From a virus, in the IMG/VR virus record IMGVR_UViG_3300035698_002915, positions 1-50,664 of that record: a stretch of 50,664 bases of DNA; one strand, 5' to 3'. The position numbers and the translations under genes were made by a program. The notes below the pieces were generated by a model. It was not told the origin of the DNA. It made no database searches and was given only the letters and a program-made list of their open reading frames with translations. Below, piece by piece: positions 1 to 8,177 of this stretch; the stretch's first letter is position 1, and every line of letters begins with the position of its first letter.

Positions 1-127
1 AGGGATAACACCTTCACCGTGAACAACGTGGCGCTCAACTAGCATCCTTGTAATCTGGTCATAGCTACCTTTCAGTAACGCGTGTTCAGCTTCAAGTTTG
101 GCCAGCCTTTTCTTGGTATCTTCTTGC
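1..127. repeat. 127-bp direct terminal overlap, left copy
   Basis: These 127 bases are identical to the last 127 bases of the window. The repeat lies inside a coding region (the two-helix membrane protein that crosses the junction), so it does not look like a biological terminal repeat flanking the genome. A length of 127 also equals a common maximum k-mer of short-read assemblers. The simplest reading is a circular contig of about 50,537 bp; the true physical ends, if any, cannot be read from this. Confidence 0.95.
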
Positions 128-294
128 CCAAACAGCTTCGGTAACGCTGTGGTTGCCGAAGTCATTAAACCACCGATAATCATAAGAACTACTTTCTCGC
201 TAGCTTCCGGTAGCGGAATAAAGACAAGAAATAGGACCATGCCTACTAGCAGCAACAAAAATACAAAAGCTGCTAGTTTCTCAAAAATCTGCAT
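1..294 (-). CDS. Two-helix membrane protein, holin-like (N-terminal 98 codons; continues at 50537)
   Basis: The gene starts at ATG 292-294 on the minus strand and runs off the left edge. Because the window is circular it continues in frame from 50537 to a TAA at 50502-50504, giving a protein of 109 residues. The N-terminus has a hydrophobic helix (about residues 8-28), a second hydrophobic stretch (about 37-57), then a charged, coiled-coil-like tail rich in Lys, Glu and Arg. That topology and its place among late virion genes suggest a holin or other lysis protein, but there is no sequence signature that proves it. Another small membrane protein at 8178-8393 is an alternative holin candidate. 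Confidence 0.75.
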   Translation of the reverse strand, partial: MQIFEKLAAFVFLLLLVGMVLFLVFIPLPEASEKVVLMIIGGLMTSATTALPKLFGQEDTKKRLAKLEAEHALLKGSYDQITRMLVERHVVHGEGVIP

Positions 295-308
295 ATCTAG
301 AAAACCTT

Positions 309-1205
309 TTATGTTGTGGCTAAGACAGTAACGTCTTTAATTGCTTCAAGAACTACTTGGCTCTCTGGGGCAGGGATTAGTGTTGCGACACGGTTATCGT
401 TATCAAACCACTCAAACACGTAAGAAGGATTTGTGATAGCTTCTACGTGGACGAAAGAACCTGCGTAGGTAGCACTTCCGTCGTAAGCCGTGGTTTGCTG
501 CATAACTAGCTCAGAGAAGGTAGCAATCTGGCCAGTGTTAACTTCCGTAACTCGTAAGCTAGGCTTAGACCAGTTGTTACTAACGCCTTCATCTGTAGCG
601 CGGAGGTTTAACGTAATACGAACACGGTCAACGTCACCAGTGTAGTCAAACGTGTTTGAAGTTCTAGACCAGCCTGCATCTAGCACATCAAGTGCTGTGA
701 ACAAAACAACTGAGCCGTTATTGTGAATATCAGAAGGCTCAAAGAAACTCTTAGCGTTAAATATTTGAGGCACTTTAACAAACGAAGCAGGGGCGGAAGC
801 CGCAACAAGATCAGTAATCAAGTCAATTTCTTGTGTAACGTACCAGCTAAAACCTATGTCAGAAAAAGTAGCAGCGCCGCCACCGTTATCGTCTTCGGTT
901 GTAACTACAATAAAACCGTTAGCCATTTTATTTTCAAAAGCAATCTTACGTTCGTCGTAGTCTGGCGCATCGCTTTGCGGTGTTAGCGCTATGGCATAGT
1001 TGTCTCCTTGAGGGTGGACATTGTCAAACGTAACTCGATAACGCCCAGCACTAAGCTTAGCTACGGTAGAACTAAACTGGTAAGAAGCATTTCCTAACGC
1101 GTCTGAATGCCCAGCAGCGTAACCGATTAGGCTAGCTGTCCGTAGAATACTTGCAGAGACAGGATCACTGTTAGCAGCAACTTTTTTGCAGCAAGGTTTA
1201 GCCAT
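309..1205 (-). CDS. Putative virion protein, 298 aa
   Basis: Unknown function. The start ATG has a good AGGAG ribosome site about nine bases upstream, inside the end of the preceding gene, so the two are translationally coupled. The protein opens with a short Cys-Cys-Lys-Lys motif (MAKPCCKK) like that of the 284-residue protein two genes upstream. The rest is rich in Thr, Ser, Asn, Val and alternating hydrophobics, typical of beta-sheet tail or spike proteins, with no visible enzyme motif. Its place in the late operon, between tail-fibre-type genes and the membrane protein, supports a structural role. This is inference. Confidence 0.65.
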   Translation of the reverse strand: MAKPCCKKVAANSDPVSASILRTASLIGYAAGHSDALGNASYQFSSTVAKLSAGRYRVTFDNVHPQGDNYAIALTPQSDAPDYDERKIAFENKMANGFIVVTTEDDNGGGAATFSDIGFSWYVTQEIDLITDLVAASAPASFVKVPQIFNAKSFFEPSDIHNNGSVVLFTALDVLDAGWSRTSNTFDYTGDVDRVRITLNLRATDEGVSNNWSKPSLRVTEVNTGQIATFSELVMQQTTAYDGSATYAGSFVHVEAITNPSYVFEWFDNDNRVATLIPAPESQVVLEAIKDVTVLATT

Positions 1206-1521
1206 TAGTTAGCACTCCTAGTTTGTCTGTCGGCCAAATCATTACTGCTTGTGTGTAGTGCTTGATTTGTTCAGATTGTACATAGATAGTATCAGCGTGA
1301 AGCGCATGGCTGTCACGAGGCCCCTTCATCCGAATAGGGCTAGTTGTAGATACTACGCAAATAAAATCCCAGTCGCTATCGTTACGAGCAGCTTTAACCC
1401 GACTAGGTGACCGGCTACCGTTAACATACACAGCGGTAATAAAATCTATCCCGCCCAAAAACTTTACATAGTTAGCAGCGTCATTAACTGCAACTGATAG
1501 ATCATTTCTTGGACGGGACAT
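1198..1521 (-). CDS. Small Pol-beta-like nucleotidyltransferase-fold protein (putative)
   Basis: A 107-residue protein. Residues 33-55 carry a Gly-Ser (G35, S36) followed eleven residues later by Asp-Ser-Asp-Trp-Asp (D48, D50, D52) and then a hydrophobic strand. This matches the GS-x(9-13)-D-x-D signature of Pol-beta-superfamily (minimal) nucleotidyltransferases, which transfer NMP groups to protein, RNA or small molecules. Length fits a minimal nucleotidyltransferase. No HEPN partner is adjacent, which argues against a standard toxin-antitoxin pair. It sits in a run of virion genes, overlapping the next gene by eight bases, an odd place for such an enzyme. The fold call is by motif only; substrate unknown. 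Confidence 0.6.
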   Translation of the reverse strand: MSRPRNDLSVAVNDAANYVKFLGGIDFITAVYVNGSRSPSRVKAARNDSDWDFICVVSTTSPIRMKGPRDSHALHADTIYVQSEQIKHYTQAVMIWPTDKLGVLTNG

Positions 1522-1535
1522 TACTATAGCCTAAC

Positions 1536-2390
1536 TTAACAAGCGTTGAAAGGGTCTGTACCAAACGGGTTACCGTTATCAGTAGCCGTCGTAGTCATGA
1601 CACCCAGAGCGTCAACAGCCATTGTGCGCAGATCGTTACCTTGGCGGATAACTAGCGTGCTAGGGCCAACACCGTCAAAATCAAATTGATAAAGGACACG
1701 GTTTCCAGAAGTTTGAACAGCGTCAGCAATTACCGTCATTGTCCAGCCAGCTTGAGCGTTAACCAATGCCGTGACTTGCGTGTACCAGCTTGACTTGTTA
1801 ACACCGTCAGTTTCAGCAGTGTAGTCTAGCGCGAGCAGACCTTGGCTAACACCGTCCACGGTAACTTCAAATACCGAGGTATCTCCGATAGCGAAGTCAG
1901 CAATCGCGTAGGTATCAAACCCAACCATTTGGATACAGGCTTGCACGTTTTCAGCACAGCAGCTAACAAAACCGTAAACACTGGTAGCGAGCGGACCCCA
2001 GAGCAAAGAACCGTCGGCACCGTTAATACCAACAACTGCCAGTTCAGTCTCGCCAGGGTTAGCAACGTCTGGGATGCAACCTTCTAGCAGTACCGTGGTC
2101 GGACGGATAGGGTTACATTCACCCCAAGGTCCAGTGTAGTTTTGGTCAGTGGTACCGTCTTCGTACATCGCGACAGCTTTAAATACGCTGACACCCGTAA
2201 GTTCATCGGTGACTTTGCAAGCAAGCACTTTACCAATAATCACGTCAGGTGTTAGTGGATCAGTACTAAAAATGCAACCAATTTCAGTCAGCGCCGTTTC
2301 AATTCCGATTGCTTCACACATTTGTACGAATAGCGGTTCAGCACACGAAGTGCCTATTGATACTGGTTTTTTGCATGGAACTTTAGCCAT
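1536..2390 (-). CDS. Cysteine-rich putative virion protein, 284 aa
   Basis: Unknown function. A ribosome site (AAGGAA) lies just upstream of the ATG. The protein starts with MAKVPCKK, similar to the N-terminus of the 298-residue protein downstream, and has roughly eleven cysteines, including a Cys-Cys pair near residue 143 and a C-terminal Cys. The sequence is otherwise beta-rich (many Val, Thr, Gly). It is in the late virion operon among other cysteine-rich products. A tail or spike component is likely but unproven. Confidence 0.65.
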   Translation of the reverse strand: MAKVPCKKPVSIGTSCAEPLFVQMCEAIGIETALTEIGCIFSTDPLTPDVIIGKVLACKVTDELTGVSVFKAVAMYEDGTTDQNYTGPWGECNPIRPTTVLLEGCIPDVANPGETELAVVGINGADGSLLWGPLATSVYGFVSCCAENVQACIQMVGFDTYAIADFAIGDTSVFEVTVDGVSQGLLALDYTAETDGVNKSSWYTQVTALVNAQAGWTMTVIADAVQTSGNRVLYQFDFDGVGPSTLVIRQGNDLRTMAVDALGVMTTTATDNGNPFGTDPFNAC

Positions 2391-2419
2391 TGCGGTTTCC
2401 TTTTTACTTTGTTTAGAGG

Positions 2420-2581
2420 TTACTTGTTGACTTTGACGGGGATGATTTTACCGGCGTTAAGACCAACCATCATACGAACGCCTTCTACCGCAACTTTTAC
2501 GGTTTCTTTAACGTTACCAGACTTAGCCGCATTCTTTAGCTTAGTCCGTTGTTTTGAACAATTTCCTGTACGGCAGGCCAT
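2420..2581 (-). CDS. Small basic protein, 53 aa
   Basis: Unknown function. It reads from ATG at 2581 to TAA at 2420-2422, with an AAGGAT ribosome site upstream. The product starts MACRTGNC and is Lys/Arg-rich (about 12 basic residues), with a hydrophobic centre. It has the same direction and tight spacing as its late neighbours, and a Cys near the N-terminus like them, which supports it being real. Possibly a minor virion or DNA-binding protein; I cannot say which. Confidence 0.6.
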   Translation of the reverse strand: MACRTGNCSKQRTKLKNAAKSGNVKETVKVAVEGVRMMVGLNAGKIIPVKVNK

Positions 2582-2591
2582 AGTATTATCC

Positions 2592-2792
2592 TTATTCTTT
2601 TAACTGACAAGTAGTACCTCGACCAACGCAAGGCGCTACATGTTTAGTGCAGCATCCTTGGGTATCGTACATGCCAGTAGGTTTAACGTCAACATTGACT
2701 TCGACGTTCGTAACGCGGTTAATGATCAGCGTAGCTGGCCGAGGATTAACGTTATCTTCTATGCAATCAGTATCAGTGGTATCGTGTGTCAT
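2592..2792 (-). CDS. Small cysteine-containing protein, 66 aa
   Basis: I place the start at ATG 2790-2792 because an AGGA ribosome site lies just upstream; a longer reading frame would run back through the hairpin at 2819-2837 and overlap the upstream gene. The product has five cysteines, including a Cys-Cys pair at 47-48. It shares a short block (INRVTNV) with the neighbouring 115-residue protein (VNRVSNV), suggesting the two are related by duplication. Function unknown; probably a minor virion protein. Confidence 0.6.
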   Translation of the reverse strand: MTHDTTDTDCIEDNVNPRPATLIINRVTNVEVNVDVKPTGMYDTQGCCTKHVAPCVGRGTTCQLKE

Positions 2793-2818
2793 GTTTTTTC
2801 CTAATTGCATAGAAGATA

Positions 2819-2837
2819 AGGAGGCCGAAGCCTCCCT
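2819..2837 (-). terminator. Intercistronic hairpin with a UUCG tetraloop
   Basis: On the minus strand the sequence reads GGAGGC-TTCG-GCCTCC, a six-base-pair stem closed by the extra-stable C(UUCG)G tetraloop. It lies between the 115-aa and 66-aa genes. No U-tract follows, so it may stabilise or process the mRNA rather than terminate transcription. Confidence 0.6.
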
Positions 2838-2841
2838 ACCG

Positions 2842-3189
2842 TTACGGACCGCTAGGGGCCTCAATTGTGATGCTAGTAACACCCTCAACGATAGAACCGT
2901 CTGAGAGCGTGTAGAGCAAAACACCGTTGCTAACTTCGGCGGCTACGATTGTAAGCGTCGTTGTTACTGGCGGTGTCTCTTCACAGCAAGGCGTGCTAGC
3001 AGCAGAAGCGCAAGACTTTACTTGGCCGTAGACAACGTTGCTGACGCGGTTAACGACAGAGACGTGTCCTTGTTCACTGTGCGTAGCGTTGCAGCAGCAA
3101 TGACCGTGGCACCCGCAGCTTCGTTGCTCAAAGCCGTGAAGGTTAACGACGATACCACCGCCGTTATTTGTGTTATCTGGATCAGGCAT
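2842..3189 (-). CDS. Cysteine- and histidine-rich small protein, 115 aa
   Basis: The N-terminal half is dense in Cys and His: C25, C27, C31, C32, C33, C60, C68 and C69, with His residues between them, so it could bind metal or form disulfides. The C-terminal half is a beta-like Thr/Val-rich segment. It carries the VNRVSNV block seen in its 66-aa neighbour. A GGAGG ribosome site precedes the ATG. It is in the late virion operon; a small tail, spike or head-decoration protein would fit, but there is no homology I recognise. Confidence 0.6.
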   Translation of the reverse strand: MPDPDNTNNGGGIVVNLHGFEQRSCGCHGHCCCNATHSEQGHVSVVNRVSNVVYGQVKSCASAASTPCCEETPPVTTTLTIVAAEVSNGVLLYTLSDGSIVEGVTSITIEAPSGP

Positions 3190-3199
3190 GTTAGCCTCC

Positions 3200-3628
3200 T
3201 TACTCAGAGACTTCTACATAGCGAATAGCTACAAAGCCTTTTTGCTGCAAGTTTTTATCGCTAACCAGAGTTAACTTATTTTCTTGCAGTTGCCAGTTTA
3301 CTAGCGGCATAGACATTCCATCCACGTAAGTTAGGGCACCCTCTACGCTCAAAACAAGATCATAGTCAGGGATAGCTAGCGTAACGTTAGTTTCACCCTT
3401 AGACGCAGTAGGAACTGGCGACTGGATAAAAAGCACAGTTTGGTCGTTAACGTAGCGCTTAAAACCTTTTGAAGCGTCGATAACGCCTTCTCGACAAAGT
3501 TTGGTAACCTCGTCGATATCAGAAGGCTTCAAAAAAGAACCGACGTTAAACTCGGCTTCGATTTTCTTCTTTACCGAAAGCTGCGCTTGGGTCTTAATGT
3601 CAGCGGAAAGCTTTTCTATCATATTCAT
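3200..3628 (-). CDS. Putative virion-associated protein, 142 aa
   Basis: Unknown function. The start is supported by AGGAGA six bases upstream of the ATG. The N-terminal 30 residues are a charged amphipathic helix; the rest looks beta-rich with an Asp-Tyr-Asp segment near residue 90. It directly follows the large tail-fibre-type gene, so it may be a fibre chaperone, fibre-tip protein or minor tail protein. This is inferred from position alone. Confidence 0.6.
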   Translation of the reverse strand: MNMIEKLSADIKTQAQLSVKKKIEAEFNVGSFLKPSDIDEVTKLCREGVIDASKGFKRYVNDQTVLFIQSPVPTASKGETNVTLAIPDYDLVLSVEGALTYVDGMSMPLVNWQLQENKLTLVSDKNLQQKGFVAIRYVEVSE

Positions 3629-3639
3629 AACGTATCTCC

Positions 3640-6045
3640 TTAACCTAAGTAAGCTGGCGAAATTGCCGTGCTGAGAGGGATGCCTGGCGTAGCGCCTAGC
3701 AAGCCCCAGACGACGCTACCATCATTAGAGTAACCAACACCAGCGCGGTTACCTTGAGAAGTCGGCGTAGTCGTTATGACAACAGCACCTCGTGTTGACA
3801 GGTCGTAAGGCGTTGATAACGCATAAGACCTTATGTCACCTGTAGGACCAATTCCGCGAAAATAGACAGTTAGTCCATCATCGGAGTAATCAATCATATC
3901 AGCACGATTGTCACCTAGTTCGCCGTATTCAACGTGGTTTGTCCACGATGTAATATCCCAAGGCGTTACCAAGTCAACTGTGTGAACAGAGGTGTCTGTT
4001 AGGACGCTAGCACCACCCGTTCCTGGAGTAGTATAGGTCATTTTAGTGCCATCTGGGCTGATAAAGACGCTAGATGTTCCACCAGCTAAGTTCGCGGCTG
4101 GACCAATCGGCAGGACGTTGTTAACAGAAGTCCAAGTGATCGTTGATGCATCAAAAGGTACTGTCATAGCACCCACGTAAAACTGGGATTGTGGGATAGG
4201 ACCTGTAAAGCCACCGCCGCCAACCACAGTTAGCCCATCTGGAGAAATCGAGTGACCCCGAATGTTAGCACCAGAAGCACTGCTTACCGGTACGGCTGAA
4301 GAAACTGTCCGCGTTGTTACCCCTCCCGGATTAGCCATTGCTGCTAGGTCATAGATGGAAAACGTGCCGCGACTAACACCACCAACAATCGCGCTCTCAG
4401 TGGTGGTCATTCTTACGTGATCATCGGGAACACGAATGGAAAATACTGTAGGAACAACAGACGCGTTGTAGCTAATTAAAGCTGGCGCTACCGCTGCAAT
4501 AGTACCGACGTACTGCTGCTCAACGAAGGTCGCCAAAGCGTCAGTAACGCGAATTGTAAAGTCGTAAGGACCGTCAACTGCTGGTGTCCCTGCAACTTCG
4601 CCAGTTGTAGTATTAAGTGTTAAACCCGCTGGAAGAGTCCCAGCTGAAACTGACCAGACTAGAGGAAACACTCCGCCAGTAACAGCTAGTGGCTGACTGA
4701 AAGCACCGCCTACTGTCATAGCTGGTAACGTTGCAGGTGTGATCGGAGTTAACGCTGCACAACAGTAGCCGCCAATAGCGTCCTGAACAGGAACTGAAGC
4801 GTTGATAAGAGACAGCAAGTAAGCTTCAAAGTCTGCTTCTTGGTCGATACCAGCGCTGTTTTCTTTCGGGATTGTATCACCAGCTAACCAAGTGCTGTTG
4901 TCAGGTAGTACGTCAATGTCAAACGAGACCGAAGCAAAAGCTGACAAGTTTAACACGTCGCCGTTAGCTAGTGTTAGCAAGTCGTCGCCGACAATGTAAG
5001 TATTACCGATGCTGTCTGTGCCAGCCGAAGTCGCGGAAGCAACAGCAGAATTAAGCGCCCAGAAAGGAACACAGTTTAATTCGCTTAGGTAATAAACGTT
5101 ACCGTCATTCGGATACGCAGGAACATCGCCGATATCTGAAAGATTTCCAGAGGCAAATAGCGTCGAGGCTAGCGCGGCTAACGGAATTGAACCAACAACG
5201 TTACCGACACCGTTCTCAGTCACAGTCACAATAAAGTTTGTTGCGTCCGTGGTTACTGTAACAGCCGAGATATCATCGTCGGCAGCGTTACCTGCTGTCC
5301 ATGATAGGTTGCCTAGCCCATCATTGGTTAGAAAACCATTAGCGTCAGCTGGGAAATAAGGGGCAACGATCGAGTTCAGCGGCACCGAAGAAGAAGACAG
5401 CACACCGTTAACGGTGCTTTCTAGCAGCAAGTTACCTCCAACGACTGCCGCGTTAAACACGTTAGCAATTGCGCCGATAGAAGTCGTTGCGATAGAACCA
5501 GCAGGGAACGCGCCTGCCAAGGCTGCTAGGTCTAAGAGACCAACCAGAGTGTTACCGTCTTCTGTAACGGTTACTTCTAGGTTATTTCCAGCGATTGAAA
5601 GCGTGATCGCTGAAACGTCAGTGTCCGTGTCTGGCAGAGCCGCTGCGATAATTGCGATATCAGCAGCAGACAACGCTGACCAGTTAACTAGCTCAGGGTC
5701 AATTGCGTCGTTAGCCAAAGCATTGATGATCAAAGCCGCTTCTGCCGCAGTAATAACGCCAAAGTTAACTTGGGTTGGGTCGATGCTGTTAGCTGGCATT
5801 GCTTGCGCAATCAGAGAAGCCGCTGCCGCTGAAAGAGCAGCCCAGTTCATCGTGCTAGGGTCAAGCCCTGCAATAATGTCAGCAGTTGATACGGCAACCA
5901 TGTTACCGTCGCTGTCTGTTAGCACCAGCGATTGGCCGATAACAGCAAGCTGGGTGTTAACGGTGTGCTGGTCAGCATCTTGTACTGGGAAAACCCAAGC
6001 ACATGCACCAGTAACGGTGTCTTTCGCTAAAATTTTATAAGCCAT
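3640..6045 (-). CDS. Tail fibre / receptor-binding protein with Ig-like and beta-propeller repeats
   Basis: An 801-residue adhesin-like protein. Residues about 50-150 hold three near-repeats of a 30-35 residue unit of the form IDP..NW.ALSAA...IIAAALP, followed by two related SAIT..-EVTVTEDG segments. Residues about 433-517 are a clear putative-Ig (He_PIG) domain, with the LPAGLTLNTTTGEVAGTP core. The C-terminal 280 residues carry four propeller-type repeats, with SPDG, SPDG, SDDG and SNDG turns near residues 601, 661, 720 and 770. Such mosaics are common in receptor-binding proteins. It lies downstream of the neck/tail genes in the late operon. Receptor unknown. Confidence 0.75.
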   Translation of the reverse strand: MAYKILAKDTVTGACAWVFPVQDADQHTVNTQLAVIGQSLVLTDSDGNMVAVSTADIIAGLDPSTMNWAALSAAAASLIAQAMPANSIDPTQVNFGVITAAEAALIINALANDAIDPELVNWSALSAADIAIIAAALPDTDTDVSAITLSIAGNNLEVTVTEDGNTLVGLLDLAALAGAFPAGSIATTSIGAIANVFNAAVVGGNLLLESTVNGVLSSSSVPLNSIVAPYFPADANGFLTNDGLGNLSWTAGNAADDDISAVTVTTDATNFIVTVTENGVGNVVGSIPLAALASTLFASGNLSDIGDVPAYPNDGNVYYLSELNCVPFWALNSAVASATSAGTDSIGNTYIVGDDLLTLANGDVLNLSAFASVSFDIDVLPDNSTWLAGDTIPKENSAGIDQEADFEAYLLSLINASVPVQDAIGGYCCAALTPITPATLPAMTVGGAFSQPLAVTGGVFPLVWSVSAGTLPAGLTLNTTTGEVAGTPAVDGPYDFTIRVTDALATFVEQQYVGTIAAVAPALISYNASVVPTVFSIRVPDDHVRMTTTESAIVGGVSRGTFSIYDLAAMANPGGVTTRTVSSAVPVSSASGANIRGHSISPDGLTVVGGGGFTGPIPQSQFYVGAMTVPFDASTITWTSVNNVLPIGPAANLAGGTSSVFISPDGTKMTYTTPGTGGASVLTDTSVHTVDLVTPWDITSWTNHVEYGELGDNRADMIDYSDDGLTVYFRGIGPTGDIRSYALSTPYDLSTRGAVVITTTPTSQGNRAGVGYSNDGSVVWGLLGATPGIPLSTAISPAYLG

Positions 6046-6092
6046 CTTAGTCCTCGTTTCAAGTAAGGTTGTTGCAGTCTGGTAGCAGCGGT

Positions 6093-6452
6093 TTAAACTG
6101 TTAAAACGCCACCGTCAGGAATTACATTCAGCGCGTCACACAGATCATCTGCGAGATCAACGCCTTCGATGATACCAGCATCAGGAAATTGGTCTAACGA
6201 ATTACACAGCAATTCCGCTGGAATGTCGCCACAAGGAACAGCCGCTACGGGAATCCCGCCGCACACGCTGTTACCGATATGTAGGTAAAGACTTGCAACC
6301 ATGCCTCCTTCGGCGGTAGCACATACACAAACATCAGCGACAAGTTCGCCTACGCTTCCGATGTACTTTTGCCGATCACGGGAGTTGTAGAAAACACGAC
6401 TGACCGCAATGATCGGGCCACCGTTTTTCTTAATTTGGTTTCTTGCAGACAT
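6093..6452 (-). CDS. Conserved-looking virion operon protein, 119 aa
   Basis: Unknown function. It lies between the tail protein and the tail fibre in the late operon, with an AAGGGG ribosome site. The protein has a basic N-terminus, then an Ala/Val/Cys-rich middle (six or seven Cys), and ends in an acidic, Asp-rich segment. A minor tail or fibre-attachment protein is the likely role by position only. Confidence 0.6.
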   Translation of the reverse strand: MSARNQIKKNGGPIIAVSRVFYNSRDRQKYIGSVGELVADVCVCATAEGGMVASLYLHIGNSVCGGIPVAAVPCGDIPAELLCNSLDQFPDAGIIEGVDLADDLCDALNVIPDGGVLTV

Positions 6453-6466
6453 GTTACTAGACCCCT

Positions 6467-8173
6467 TTAGGCTGTAGTTCCGTTTGCTAACAGCTTAACG
6501 TCAATACGCTTTAACGCATAGTAACCGCTGACCCCGTTAGCCTCTACAACTACAGTATGGTAAAGTGCGGTAGTCTGACAACTGTAAGTTTGCACAAACT
6601 GCGATGAGAAATCTGGTTCACAGCGTACTGCATCTACAGCGCTACCATGAGCGTAAGCATCGTGCGAACTGTAAGCGTAAACTTGTCCGTTAAACGGCGT
6701 CATAAGCTGATCTTGGTAGTTATCAGGTTCTAACGCAAGGTTGGGTTCGTTAGCGTCGGGTATATGTAGGTTCAGGAAAGGCCGCTGGTTCTCAGTGTAT
6801 AGCTTGATCTGTTGTAACTCACTTTCCAAATCAATATGTGTTTCGCTACCTAACGCAAATGGGCCTAACGCGATATACGAGTTAAGATCGTCAAACACTT
6901 TACTTCCGTCTGGTTTGTAGTGTTCATTCCCGTTAGCTTCGTTAAACCAGTGTAACGCCTTGTCTAGTCCGAAGAACCCCAGAGTGAAGTCGTACATCCT
7001 GTGGTGTGCCCCGTTGACTGGTCCGATAGCATAGTGTGGCTGATCAAAAGAAGACCACTTACGGTACTTCATGTTCAACACCAACGCGCGTGAGTACAAG
7101 TTAGGCTCAGCTTCTTGAGATAGGTGCGGGATCATACTAACAAATAGCTCTTGCGTTTCTTCGGCAAACGATAGCATCACTGCATGTTGGTTGTGCAAGT
7201 GGGCGTTACGGAATAACTCTTTCTCGCAAAGCCAGCTAGACATTTCAGGTTCAATGACAGCGAGTATTAACGTCTCACGATTAAGACTAGCCTGCATGAG
7301 ACCACGCTTGCTCAAGAACACTGTGTCCATGCCTTCACCGACGGTAGTAATTGCCCAAGGGTTTACTGGGAAGGTTAACAGTGAAGTCTGGCTATAACTG
7401 AATGCAGAAACGCTATCAATGTTCCGTGCTTGGATAATACCGTTTGAGGTAAAAGCTACGAACCCATTGCCTGTTTTACGGACACCTAGCGGACGACCAT
7501 ACCGTGCGATACTAGAGCTAACAAAGCCACCACCGCAGAATGGGTCACATTCGAGGTTACAACCGTCGTCGATAGCAGAGTGCCCGATAGTATCTCGTGA
7601 CATAACGACAAGACGGTTGCCCGCTTCCGCAATACCAAAGACAGGGTTAGCTTCAACGCAAGCGATGCTTTCAAAGTCATAGAAGCGCGGTTCGGTTGTA
7701 GCTACTTGAACGTCAGGGGATTCGCTATCACCTCCGCAGCAGTTTAACTGTACGCATTCCCAGCTAGCGTCGCAGTGTGAGAATTTAACGATACCGACTA
7801 ACGGGTGCGAGAAGAAATAATCATCACCGACGAACGCTGACGACCACGGATAATCGTGTTCATGGCAGCTAATGTTCGTTGCAGGTGTTAGAAGTTTAAC
7901 TAGCTCATAGCAGCCTGTCTCACAGTTCTGTTGGTAGATACCGTCAACAGTACACAGGATAGACTGATCATCTAGCGTAAACAAACCGTAGTACGGATAG
8001 CTAGAGAGCGGGAAACGTTGTGAAACGGTCTTGTTACCAAAACCTGAATAAGGACCATCAAAGTGCCAGCGAAAATTGCGTCCACGTAGAACACGGATAT
8101 TACCACTTTGTGCATGGTGGACTGACGGTAGCAAACCGCCAATATCATTTTGACGAGTTGCTACTGATGCCAT
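6467..8173 (-). CDS. Tail tube / nozzle-type structural protein, 568 aa
   Basis: A large, cysteine-containing, beta-rich protein with repeated short blades (for example YYGLFTLDDQSILCTVDGIYQQ near residue 60, and similar strands to about 430). This resembles the propeller-like tail nozzle proteins (T7 gp12 / P22 gp10 role) that close a podovirus tail. Position fits: it comes after the capsid and adaptor genes and before the tail fibre. The Cys content is unusually high for such a protein (clusters near residues 74-106 and 130-150). I do not recognise the family with certainty. Confidence 0.55.
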   Translation of the reverse strand: MASVATRQNDIGGLLPSVHHAQSGNIRVLRGRNFRWHFDGPYSGFGNKTVSQRFPLSSYPYYGLFTLDDQSILCTVDGIYQQNCETGCYELVKLLTPATNISCHEHDYPWSSAFVGDDYFFSHPLVGIVKFSHCDASWECVQLNCCGGDSESPDVQVATTEPRFYDFESIACVEANPVFGIAEAGNRLVVMSRDTIGHSAIDDGCNLECDPFCGGGFVSSSIARYGRPLGVRKTGNGFVAFTSNGIIQARNIDSVSAFSYSQTSLLTFPVNPWAITTVGEGMDTVFLSKRGLMQASLNRETLILAVIEPEMSSWLCEKELFRNAHLHNQHAVMLSFAEETQELFVSMIPHLSQEAEPNLYSRALVLNMKYRKWSSFDQPHYAIGPVNGAHHRMYDFTLGFFGLDKALHWFNEANGNEHYKPDGSKVFDDLNSYIALGPFALGSETHIDLESELQQIKLYTENQRPFLNLHIPDANEPNLALEPDNYQDQLMTPFNGQVYAYSSHDAYAHGSAVDAVRCEPDFSSQFVQTYSCQTTALYHTVVVEANGVSGYYALKRIDVKLLANGTTA

Positions 8174-8177
8174 GTTT

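Noticed and set aside
2793-2924. Longer start for the 66-aa gene
   Set aside because: The extension overlaps the upstream 115-aa gene and the UUCG hairpin; the ATG at 2792 has its own ribosome site.
5414-6040. 208-codon reading frame opposite the tail-fibre gene
   Set aside because: It is antisense to a strongly supported, domain-bearing gene and is low-complexity (Ala/Ser/Ile), as expected of a mirror frame. No ribosome site.
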